DNA from: CAMLHP01 sp035707845 | GTDB lineage: Bacteria > Gemmatimonadota > Gemmatimonadetes > Gemmatimonadales > GWC2-71-9 | Assembly (NCBI GenBank): GCA_035707845.1 | Contig: DASSTP010000289.1 | Coordinates: 1-8,417 of the forward strand | Direction: 5' to 3' | Length of the DNA stretch: 8,417 bases | Shown: positions 1-6,025 of the stretch, in pieces | How the letters are laid out: every line of letters begins with the position of its first letter | How positions within the stretch are numbered: the stretch's first letter is position 1 | Translations under genes and position numbers: made by a program | Notes under the pieces: generated by a model | Seen by the model: the letters and a program-made list of their open reading frames with translations, nothing else | Told to the model about the DNA's origin: nothing | Databases searched by the model: none

Positions 1-1687
1 CATTGAAATTGCCCGAGGTTCCCATGTACCAGTTCGGTGGCTGCGAGGCCAGCACACCCGCGAACTGACTGACCCAGATATCACTTACATCGAGTGCGAC
101 CGCGTACGGAAGCAGCGTGGAGAAGAGTTCGGTGGTCCGCTCGGGACCCTGTGACATCTCGAGCTCCGACTTCTCGGCACGGCGGATGTATTCCTCGAGT
201 CCCATCACCTCGCGCCAGCGCCGAGCGCCTTCGGCGGTCTTGGCCGGCATGATCCCGCTGAACAAGAGGATGATGATGCCGGTGAGGGCGAGCCCCGCGC
301 CCAGGACCACGTTCGTGGTCACGGCACCAAGCGGAATGCCGGCGACGGTAAGCAGGATGCCAAGGACCAGGTATCCATTCCGCACCGACGCGGGACTCCT
401 GGGGAAGAGCCGTTCCTTCACCAGGAAGTCGTACATCCCCTGCTTGATGTCGGAAATGTGGGTGTAGAACTCGTTGTGCAGGTCGCTCATGCGGCGAGTG
501 CTGCTGCCATCGTCGAACACCCCGTCGAGCACTTCCATCTCATAGGGGACGAGGTCGCCGGGTAACGGCTTGTCGGTGCGCGTGAGTTCCCAGTCCGTCT
601 TGGAAAGACCGAGCGACCGAAGCGCCTTGCCGACAAAGGAGTGCTCGCCGAGCGTGGCCATGATAGTTGATGGTACTTCCGCGATCCTGATGTAGCCGCG
701 TACGGCAAGATCGAGCAGCGTGGCCACGATGTCATCCATGCCGGCGTGCTGGTCCACCAGCGTCCCGGCTGCGCCCGGCGGCAGGCCGGCGGGCGGATGC
801 CAGTTGGGAACGATACTCCCCGGATCCGGCTCGCGACCCTTGGCTCGCCAGCGGCTGAACATGCCGATGAATCCCAGGAGCGGCAGCAGCACCGGCCACC
901 AGAAGCTGGCCTGCTCGCGCAGCGTGTCCGCTGCCGTGGGCGCGGCAATGACGCCCTTGGGGAAGGCCGCCACCATGGTGAGCCCTTCACCCGGATCCAG
1001 TTGGCCAACGCTGAAGGCGTAGCGTCCCGGACCCGTGACTGTCGCCGTGCAGCGCGCATTGCTGTTGCTCTCGGCCCACCCGGCATAGCACCACGCTGAT
1101 GAGCCCCTTCCTCCAGACCTGCTCGCCGTGCTCGCCCTGCCCGCCGTGCTCGCCTTGTGATCCGGCAAAGCCACCGTCGCACTTGCCTTGAGAATTGGGA
1201 CCGGCCAGTTGGTCCCAGTCACCTGCCAGTAGAGCTCGTCGTGATCCCCGAAGAACCCGAGGCCACGCTCGAGGCGGTAGCGAATGACATAGGTCTGCAC
1301 GCCCGATACCGTCACATCCGGGTCGCCGATGCGAATGCGCACGTCGTTGCCGCGGCTCACCTGAGTTCCGAGCGGATGGCCCTGCCCATCGGTCACGCTG
1401 AGCACGTCGAGCCCGACCTTGACCGTCCCGGCGCGAACCGGCACTCCAGCCTGCACCACCTTGGCATACTTGACGGGAATTTCACGGTAGATCCCATGCT
1501 TCTGGAGCTGGCCGAAGTCCACCGTGATCTGCTCGGTCACGTCGATGGTGCGGTCCGCATTCACCGTGTACTGGGCATCGAACGACTGGATGACCCAGCC
1601 GGTGTCCTGGGCACGGAGTGAAACGGGAAGGAGAAGAACGATAAGAAGTACGACGGCACGACTGAGTATCGTGGATCGCGCGTTCAC
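1..1687 (-). CDS. DUF2207 predicted membrane protein, 3' end cut by window edge
   Basis: The frame is open for 562 codons from GTG at 1687 to the left edge, so the C-terminus is missing. Residues 1-26 form a signal peptide (hydrophobic 11-24, then SLRAQD). Residues about 30-250 are the extracytoplasmic DUF2207 domain, with the family-like stretches HGIYREIPVKY (64-74), ELYWQVTGTNWPVP (151-164) and DPGEGLTMVAAFPKG (231-245), and Cys200/Cys213. Membrane segments lie at about 262-278 and 438-477. The C-terminal part shows the usual EGARRW (486-491), LPYAVALDV (526-534) and PPNWY (550-554), so probably only a short tail is lost. GTG overlaps the lemA stop (GTGA), and GGAG lies 7 nt upstream, inside lemA. 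Members, including E. coli YciQ from memory, have no settled biochemical function; pairing with LemA is common. A period-9 repeat encodes residues 179-190. Confidence 0.93.
   Translation of the reverse strand, partial: MNARSTILSRAVVLLIVLLLPVSLRAQDTGWVIQSFDAQYTVNADRTIDVTEQITVDFGQLQKHGIYREIPVKYAKVVQAGVPVRAGTVKVGLDVLSVTDGQGHPLGTQVSRGNDVRIRIGDPDVTVSGVQTYVIRYRLERGLGFFGDHDELYWQVTGTNWPVPILKASATVALPDHKASTAGRASTASRSGGRGSSAWCYAGWAESNSNARCTATVTGPGRYAFSVGQLDPGEGLTMVAAFPKGVIAAPTAADTLREQASFWWPVLLPLLGFIGMFSRWRAKGREPDPGSIVPNWHPPAGLPPGAAGTLVDQHAGMDDIVATLLDLAVRGYIRIAEVPSTIMATLGEHSFVGKALRSLGLSKTDWELTRTDKPLPGDLVPYEMEVLDGVFDDGSSTRRMSDLHNEFYTHISDIKQGMYDFLVKERLFPRSPASVRNGYLVLGILLTVAGIPLGAVTTNVVLGAGLALTGIIILLFSGIMPAKTAEGARRWREVMGLEEYIRRAEKSELEMSQGPERTTELFSTLLPYAVALDVSDIWVSQFAGVLASQPPNWYMGTSGNFN
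1119..1154 (-). repeat. four tandem 9-mers inside the DUF2207 gene
   Basis: Read on the minus strand the units are GGCGAGCAC, GGCGGGCAG, GGCGAGCAC and GGCGAGCAG. They encode a low-complexity Ala-Ser-Thr-Gly-Arg stretch (residues 179-190), followed by SRSGGRGSS-like sequence before the conserved cysteines. The period is a multiple of three, so copy number can change without a frameshift. It falls where a surface loop would be expected in the extracytoplasmic domain (inference). Confidence 0.85.
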
Positions 1688-2259
1688 TCGATCGCTCCGA
1701 GGTTGGTGGCCGGTGCGTTCCGCTCGGTGATGTCCGCCAGCTCGAAGAATTCGCCGGGCTGGAACCCGAAGGTGCCGGCGACGAGCAGGGTGGGGAAGGA
1801 CTCGCGCAGGGTATTGAAGTCGCGGACCACGGCGTTGTAGTAGCGCCTTGCGCTCGCGATGTCGTTCTCGGTCTCGGTGAGCTGCTGCTGGAGGGCCAGC
1901 ACGTTACCACTGGCCTTCAGTTCAGGATAAGCCTCGGCCAGCGCGAATATCTGGCGCACGCCGCTGGTGAGCAGGTTCTCGGCGTGGGCGCGGTTGGTGT
2001 TGTCACTGGGCTTGCCGCCGGCGGAGAGTGCTTCGTTGCGCGCATTGGTCACGGCGGCGAGGGTGTGCTGCTCGTGCCCCATGTAGCCGCGCACCAGGTC
2101 GACCAGGTTCGGGATGAGGTCGGCCCGGCGCTTGAGCAGCGCATCCACGCTGGCCCACGCCGCACGCATCCGGTTCCGGAGCGCGACGAGCCGGTTAAAC
2201 GTCCATGCCAACCACCCCGCCACGATGACGGCGAGGGCCAGGAGGAGGATTGAGGGCAT
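1684..2259 (-). CDS. lemA: LemA family membrane protein
   Basis: This 191-residue protein has the normal LemA length. It has one N-terminal membrane segment (residues about 3-19) followed by the long helical LemA domain. Family hallmarks are FNRLVALRNRMRAAWASVDA, then LLKRRADLIPNLVDLVRGY, AEAYPELKAS, LTETENDIASARRYYN, and the closing FPTLL...GFQPGEFFELAD. The domain is expected outside the cytoplasmic face (family knowledge). The frame is open upstream to ATG at 2313, but those 18 extra codons are made of the TACGACT-type repeat words in the spacer, so I place the start at 2259 next to the membrane segment. No Shine-Dalgarno is visible there (TTTTCTCC precedes ATG). The stop overlaps the DUF2207 GTG, indicating coupled translation. 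LemA proteins often sit beside TPM-domain or DUF2207 proteins; the molecular role is not established. Confidence 0.95.
   Translation of the reverse strand: MPSILLLALAVIVAGWLAWTFNRLVALRNRMRAAWASVDALLKRRADLIPNLVDLVRGYMGHEQHTLAAVTNARNEALSAGGKPSDNTNRAHAENLLTSGVRQIFALAEAYPELKASGNVLALQQQLTETENDIASARRYYNAVVRDFNTLRESFPTLLVAGTFGFQPGEFFELADITERNAPATNLGAIE
1695..1698 (-). promoter_or_regulatory. ribosome binding site for the DUF2207 GTG start
   Basis: GGAG on the minus strand lies 7 nt before GTG at 1687, inside the last lemA codons. It supports GTG rather than a downstream ATG as the start and fits translational coupling with lemA. Confidence 0.7.
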
Positions 2260-2270
2260 GGAGAAAAGAT

Positions 2271-2398
2271 AGTCGTAAGTCGTATGTCGGAAGTCATAGG
2301 CCCCCACACCCACCCGCCAGCCTGAGGACTCCGAGCAGAGCGGCGAGCTCCTCAGGATGACGAGCGCCTACGACGCATGACTTACGACTTACGACTTG
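2271..2398. repeat. 128-bp element: inverted heptamer arms around a hairpin
   Basis: This fills the cupin-lemA spacer. The left arm on the plus strand is AGTCGTA, AGTCGTA, TGTCGGA, AGTCATA (2271-2298). The right arm, read on the minus strand from 2398, is CAAGTCG, TAAGTCG, TAAGTCA, TGCGTCG, TAGGCGC (to 2364). Positions 2271-2284 and 2383-2396 are a perfect 14-bp inverted repeat. The core holds a hairpin (2321-2356). The right arm includes the cupin stop codon and its last codons; the left arm reaches to within about 12 bases of the lemA ATG. Similar words are seen in spacers of other soil-bacterial genomes (from memory, not checked). Confidence 0.85.
2321..2356. other. hairpin in the cupin-lemA spacer
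   Basis: CCTGAGGA at 2321-2328 pairs perfectly with TCCTCAGG at 2349-2356. CTC (2329-2331) can pair with GAG (2345-2347), leaving C2348 bulged and a 13-nt loop. No T run follows on either strand, so a classical intrinsic terminator is not supported. It could be a processing or mRNA-end structure between cupin and lemA. Confidence 0.6.
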
Positions 2399-2880
2399 CT
2401 AGGATCGTCCTTCGGATTCACGTAGGTCAGCTGGAACGGGCCCATCATGTGGACCTGCACGATCGTCTCGCCGCGGGCCCTGGCATAGTGGTGCATGTTC
2501 GCCGGGGCGGTGATGAAGTCGCCGGCCTTGAGTACCGGCAACTCGGCGTCGGCCGACATGGTATCACCCATGCCGATGACGAGCTGGCCCTTGATGACGG
2601 TCACATGCTCGTCGGTCGGATGCCAGTGCGGCGGGATGGCGTAGTTGTTGGGCATCTTGAGTCGCACGGTGACGATGGCGCTCGCCGCAGGATCGCCCTG
2701 CAGGACTACCATCTGGGCGCCGGCCGGGAAGATGGCCGGGGCGGGGCCCCACGCCAGCTTGTCGGCCCGCCTGGCCGGATCGGCATTGGAGTGGCTGGTG
2801 CCCTGAGCCATCAGCGGTGCTGCAGTCAAGGTGGCAAGCGCCATGATCCAGGCGCTGGCTTGCAAATGACGGGTACTCAT
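2389..2880 (-). CDS. small exported cupin-domain protein
   Basis: The protein has 163 residues. Residues 1-25 form a signal peptide (hydrophobic 11-24, ending PLMAQG), so it is probably periplasmic. The rest is a single cupin barrel. Motif 1 is PPHWHPTDEHVTVIKG (83-98), with likely metal ligands His85, His87 and Glu91. Motif 2 is GDFITAPANMHHY (120-132), with His131 as the fourth ligand and Asn128 where Gly is usual. The substrate cannot be read from sequence; single-domain cupins include dioxygenases, isomerases and binding proteins. The start at 2880 is supported by AAGGAG 8 nt upstream and by the signal peptide; the ATG at 2922 would add 14 residues lacking these features. The stop codon TAA is the first base triplet of repeated TAAGTCG words, and the final residues SKS also come from that word. 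It lies upstream of lemA, but a 129-bp repeat-filled gap separates them. Confidence 0.9.
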   Translation of the reverse strand: MSTRHLQASAWIMALATLTAAPLMAQGTSHSNADPARRADKLAWGPAPAIFPAGAQMVVLQGDPAASAIVTVRLKMPNNYAIPPHWHPTDEHVTVIKGQLVIGMGDTMSADAELPVLKAGDFITAPANMHHYARARGETIVQVHMMGPFQLTYVNPKDDPSKS

Positions 2881-2888
2881 TGCGACCT

Positions 2889-2894
2889 CTCCTT
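2889..2894 (-). promoter_or_regulatory. ribosome binding site of the cupin gene
   Basis: AAGGAG on the minus strand lies 8 nt before ATG at 2880. This decides the start in favour of 2880 over the in-frame ATG at 2922. Confidence 0.8.
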
Positions 2895-2913
2895 GGAAAG
2901 AATCGAATCTCCG

Positions 2914-2935
2914 CCTGTCCATATTTCACCTGTCC
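2914..2935 (-). promoter_or_regulatory. possible operator: direct repeat GGACAGG upstream of the cupin gene
   Basis: GGACAGG occurs twice on the minus strand (2920-2914 and 2935-2929) with a 15-bp period, separated by an AT-rich TGAAATAT. It lies 34-55 bases before the cupin ATG, where a promoter would be expected. No convincing -35/-10 pair was found. The regulatory role is inference from position only. Confidence 0.3.
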
Positions 2936-2955
2936 GACCCGTCTGAACATACGGT

Positions 2956-2969
2956 CGGCCCCGGGGCCG
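2956..2969. other. 14-bp perfect GC palindrome upstream of the cupin gene
   Basis: CGGCCCCGGGGCCG reads the same on both strands. It lies between the heptamer array behind DUF5916 and the cupin promoter region, about 75 bases before the cupin start. It could be a protein-binding site or part of the end of the DUF5916 transcript; neither is shown. Confidence 0.4.
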
Positions 2970-3020
2970 TCCAGAGGCAGACCCCATTGGGATATCGATT
3001 CCTGGAGAGGGATTGCGACA

Positions 3021-3139
3021 GGGCGCTCTGCGCTGGGCGCTATGCGCTGTGCGCTACGCGCCGGGCGCTATGCGCTGGGCGCTTGGTGCAGAGCGCCCAG
3101 CATTCCGTAAGCCCTCAAGCCCTACGCCCTACACCCTAG
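3021..3139. repeat. 17-unit degenerate heptamer array starting at the DUF5916 stop codon
   Basis: A strict 7-bp register runs through all 119 bases. Gene-proximal units on the minus strand from 3138 are TAGGGTG, TAGGGCG, TAGGGCT, TGAGGGC. Distal units on the plus strand from 3021 are GGGCGCT, CTGCGCT, GGGCGCT, ATGCGCT, GTGCGCT, ACGCGCC, GGGCGCT, ATGCGCT, GGGCGCT. The middle units are degenerate. The first TAG is the stop codon of the gene, and the following TAG copies at +7 and +14 are in the other two frames. The array changes word family at a 10-bp-stem hairpin (3074-3101). Confidence 0.88.
3074..3101. terminator. strong hairpin 3' of the DUF5916 gene
   Basis: GCTGGGCGCT (3074-3083) pairs perfectly with AGCGCCCAGC (3092-3101) across an 8-nt loop. 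It lies about 35 bases after the DUF5916 stop. No T run follows on the minus strand, so it could stabilise or mark the transcript end without being a classical intrinsic terminator. The stem is built from the heptamer words themselves. Confidence 0.45.
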
Positions 3140-5796
3140 AACCCCATCCACCACGTCGCCTTCACCGCCAGCACGTTCGTGGCCGGCGCATCCCAGATGG
3201 CGCCGAAGTCGCGCCCGAAGCGGAAGTCGCCTACCGGATCGATGCCCTGGCGCGCCTGCTGCCAGACCAGGAACAGTGTCGAGCCAGGCCGGAATTCCCA
3301 CCGCAGCACCAGGTTGGCCCGCAGTGAGCGGAAGTTGAAATCAGGATTCTGCACTTGGAAGGTGGAGGCAGGGCCAGTGCCATCGGGATCCACCGTATAG
3401 GTACCCGATGCCTTGTCCTGGCTTATGGTACCCTGATCCGCTCCGTATTCCGCAAACTCATACTCGCCCGGCGTGGTGAACTCCTTGAGCCGGCTGTAGT
3501 CACCCGCCGAGATAAGGGGCTGGACGTAGAGCTGGAGCGAGAGCGTGGGACTGAAGAGCCAGTCCACCCGGGTGTCCAGCGCCAGCTCCCGCTGCTCCAG
3601 CTGGGCGAAGACGGTGCGCGTACCGAATGTTGCCGTAGCTGTCGGGTCGGTTACCGGACGGACAAACTGGTTCACCGTGTGCGAACGCGTGAATGAGGGC
3701 TCAAATGAAACGTGCACGCTGGACGATGGGACCACTTCGATGCTCGGTCCGGCGTTGACGCTCCAGCTTCCCGCTGCATCATGGAAGACGCTGGAGCGCA
3801 GGCCATAGGTGAGCGCACCGCGTCCGTCGCTGAAGACCGACAGGTTCCAGTTGGTGTTGGTGGGCTGGCGCGCCAGCGGCCCGCCGCGGGTGAACTGGTC
3901 ATCCATGGAACCGAAGTAATGGAAGACGTTGTAGTTCACGCTCCAGAAATTCCGCAGGGTGACGTTGATGATGTTGCCGACGTAGCTGGTGGTGTGGTCA
4001 CCGTCGTAGTTCCAGTCATTGCCCGAGAGGATGCCGACGATCCAGTAACGGAACAGCTTGCCTGGCCTGGTCTGCTCGTAGTGGGTGTCGGTGGAAATCC
4101 CGCGCCGGCCGACGGTCTGGGTGAAGCCGAGATCATTGGTCTCGTAGCCGGGGCTCTTCTCCTGGTAGGCGATATTCCCGCCCCAGTGTCCGCCGCTCAC
4201 CTTGGTGACGGCCAGCTGCATGGCGTAGCCTGAAAGTGACGTCGCCGTGGTATCGTAGTTCAGGTTCTCGGCGTCGGGCCGCTGATAGTAGCGCGCGCTC
4301 GAGCGCTGGGCCCGTGCAATGGCGCTCTCGCTTCCCTGGATCCGGCTCGATGCATACGACGCGTCGAGCGCCCACCGGCGGTTGTCCCAGTAGTGCTTCA
4401 GGTCCACGCCGCCCAGGTACGCGCTGGAGCGCAGGGTGGAAGCGAGCGCAGAGTCACCCAGCGACCGGTTGACGGCGGTGGCCAGCAAGCCGATCGAGGT
4501 GTTGCCCTCACGCAGCTCACGCCGGATCCGTCCCGCGAAGTAGTTGGTGGCGGGCTCCACCTGCTGCCGCAACACCGGTCCGGCTTCCGACGTCACGTAG
4601 CGCCCGGTCTCTCTCGGCGTCACCGCATCCAGCAGCGCGATGGACCAGCCCGATGAGGTCTTGCCCGTGAGCTTTCCTGCTGCGGCGATCGTGGTCTGCT
4701 CCGGGACATCGCTGAAGCGGGCGTCAGGATCGGTGATCTGTCCCTGTGGTGCCCGGCCGATGCGCCGGGAGAAGAAGGTGGTGGGTGTCCCGAAGGAGTT
4801 GTACGTGCTCAGGCGACCGAAATCGAAGAGATCCGATCCCTCGACGAAGAACGGCCGCTTCTCGTCGAACGACGTCTCGAATGCACTCAGGTTCACCACC
4901 GCCGGGTCGAGTTCGACCTGGCCAAAGTCGGGATTGATCGTTGCATCCAGCGTGAGGTCGCTGGTGACGCCGAGCTTGAGGTCCGCGCCGGCGGCGCCGA
5001 AGTAGTCGCTGCCTGAGTGAAACGGGTCACCGGCATTGGCGGTGGCGTACTGTGCCCGCGCCGTCACATAGGGCGTGATTTCCATGCGGCGTGCGGCCGG
5101 CAAGCCGCTCATGCCATGCAGCGTGGCGTAGCGCGCGGGGGTATTGTTTTCCGACTTCGGGATCAGGACCAGCACATCCGATTCCTGCTTCCGCTGGATG
5201 AAGCGGGTAACCTGAATGCCCCATGTATCCGACGACCGGTCATAGCGCAGCTGGGACAGGGGAATGCGGATCTCGGCCGTCCAGCCCAGCGAATCCCGGC
5301 TGGTGACCACGTCCCACACCGGGTCCCAGGAGTCATCCTCGTTGCCATCGGCCCCCGCCGAGGCATCGCCCTTGTTGCCGGCGGGATAGACATCGAAGAC
5401 GAAGGCGGTCAGCTTGTCATGCCTGGAATCGAGGCGAATGGTCAGCCGGTCGCTGGCCGGCTGGTCGTCCCGGCGTGAGAGCCGGCTCACGATGTGTGCA
5501 GGGTCGTCGTCGAACATGCGGGCGCCGATGTAGAGCGCGCCATCGCCCACCACCGCGCGGATCTCGGTGCGTTCCGTGGCGGGCCTGCCCTCATCGGGGT
5601 CACGCTGGAGGTCGAGCGTCATGGGCGTGGCCGAGGCCCAGGCCGCGTCGCCCAGCGTGCCGTCGAGCTGGATGGCCTGGTTGAGGGGCGCGGCACGGAA
5701 CTCGGGGACGGAAGTCGCCAGGTGTGAAGCGACGCCGCGCGAGGCGACATTGCTTTGCGCGAGCATCACTGCTGGGCATGTGCACAGCAACAACAT
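3136..5796 (-). CDS. DUF5916 outer-membrane protein with CBM9-like N-terminal domain
   Basis: From ATG 5796 the protein has 886 residues, normal for the family. Hydrophobic residues 1-14 (MLLLCTCPAVMLAQ) look like a signal-peptide core. Residues about 40-205 resemble the CBM9/DOMON-like sugar-binding fold (LDGTLGDAAW, ALYIGARMFDDDP, WTAEIRIPLSQLRY). The rest is DUF5916, with the hallmark NPDFGQVELDPAVVNLSAFE (288-307) followed by EKRPFFVEGSDLFDFG (312-327). The C-terminal half is rich in alternating aromatic strands and ends in Phe, as outer-membrane barrels do. Substrate and function of the family are unknown; neighbours do not help. The frame is open further up to ATG 5937, which has AAAGG 9 nt before it, but the 47 extra residues are encoded by an inverted repeat element; from 5796 no Shine-Dalgarno is visible and the n-region lacks a positive charge (GTG 5817 would add an Arg). 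The start is therefore uncertain. The stop TAG begins a heptamer array. Confidence 0.93.
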   Translation of the reverse strand: MLLLCTCPAVMLAQSNVASRGVASHLATSVPEFRAAPLNQAIQLDGTLGDAAWASATPMTLDLQRDPDEGRPATERTEIRAVVGDGALYIGARMFDDDPAHIVSRLSRRDDQPASDRLTIRLDSRHDKLTAFVFDVYPAGNKGDASAGADGNEDDSWDPVWDVVTSRDSLGWTAEIRIPLSQLRYDRSSDTWGIQVTRFIQRKQESDVLVLIPKSENNTPARYATLHGMSGLPAARRMEITPYVTARAQYATANAGDPFHSGSDYFGAAGADLKLGVTSDLTLDATINPDFGQVELDPAVVNLSAFETSFDEKRPFFVEGSDLFDFGRLSTYNSFGTPTTFFSRRIGRAPQGQITDPDARFSDVPEQTTIAAAGKLTGKTSSGWSIALLDAVTPRETGRYVTSEAGPVLRQQVEPATNYFAGRIRRELREGNTSIGLLATAVNRSLGDSALASTLRSSAYLGGVDLKHYWDNRRWALDASYASSRIQGSESAIARAQRSSARYYQRPDAENLNYDTTATSLSGYAMQLAVTKVSGGHWGGNIAYQEKSPGYETNDLGFTQTVGRRGISTDTHYEQTRPGKLFRYWIVGILSGNDWNYDGDHTTSYVGNIINVTLRNFWSVNYNVFHYFGSMDDQFTRGGPLARQPTNTNWNLSVFSDGRGALTYGLRSSVFHDAAGSWSVNAGPSIEVVPSSSVHVSFEPSFTRSHTVNQFVRPVTDPTATATFGTRTVFAQLEQRELALDTRVDWLFSPTLSLQLYVQPLISAGDYSRLKEFTTPGEYEFAEYGADQGTISQDKASGTYTVDPDGTGPASTFQVQNPDFNFRSLRANLVLRWEFRPGSTLFLVWQQARQGIDPVGDFRFGRDFGAIWDAPATNVLAVKATWWMGF

Positions 5797-5797
5797 C

Positions 5798-5930
5798 ACA
5801 CGAAAACACGAAGGCACGAAAAGGGGCCGACTCGACCCCTTGCTTTGCCTGATCTGACAACGATTGGATGGGAGATTCGCGACCCATGGCCCATGACCCG
5901 CGACCATTTCGTGATTTCGTGTTTTCGTGT
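5798..5930. repeat. 133-bp element: inverted octamer arms with hairpin and heptamer core
   Basis: The left arm on the plus strand is ACACGAAA, ACACGAAG, GCACGAAA (5798-5821). The right arm is TTTCGTGA, TTTCGTGT, TTTCGTGT (5907-5930). The arms are reverse complements at 22 of 24 positions. The core holds AAGGGG/CCCCTT (5821-5826 with 5836-5841, 9-nt loop). Read on the minus strand this hairpin is followed by TTTT. Beside the right arm are four heptamers CGCGACC, CATGGCC, CATGACC, CGCGACC (5878-5905). It separates the divergent DUF5916 and gluQRS genes and covers nearly all of the sequence between the two candidate DUF5916 starts. Architecture and size resemble the 128-bp element at 2271-2398, though the words differ. 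Confidence 0.85.
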
Positions 5931-6025
5931 GAGCCATGCTTGCTGACCTTTGGAATGGAGACCCGTTGGAGACGTCCCGGTATGCACCCTCTGACGTCGC
6001 TCGGCCCCAAAAGGTTGCGTTCCCG

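Noticed and set aside
487..1182. 231-codon minus-strand open frame and several plus-strand frames across 1-1690
   Set aside because: They are Arg/Ser/Pro-rich alternative frames of the DUF2207 gene, whose own frame is open from 1687 to the edge and matches the family.
2260..2313. N-terminal extension of LemA from ATG 2313
   Set aside because: The extra codons are the TACGACT repeat words; the family starts at the membrane segment beginning at 2259.
2321..2356. Intrinsic terminator between cupin and lemA
   Set aside because: The hairpin is good but no T run follows on the minus strand; listed as a hairpin only.
2377..2946. 189-codon plus-strand frame opposite the cupin
   Set aside because: It is antisense to a gene with clear cupin motifs, a signal peptide and a ribosome binding site, and has no recognisable domain.
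3712..4233. 173-codon plus-strand frame inside DUF5916
   Set aside because: It is antisense to the DUF5916 coding region and a by-product of high-GC codon use, with no recognisable domain.
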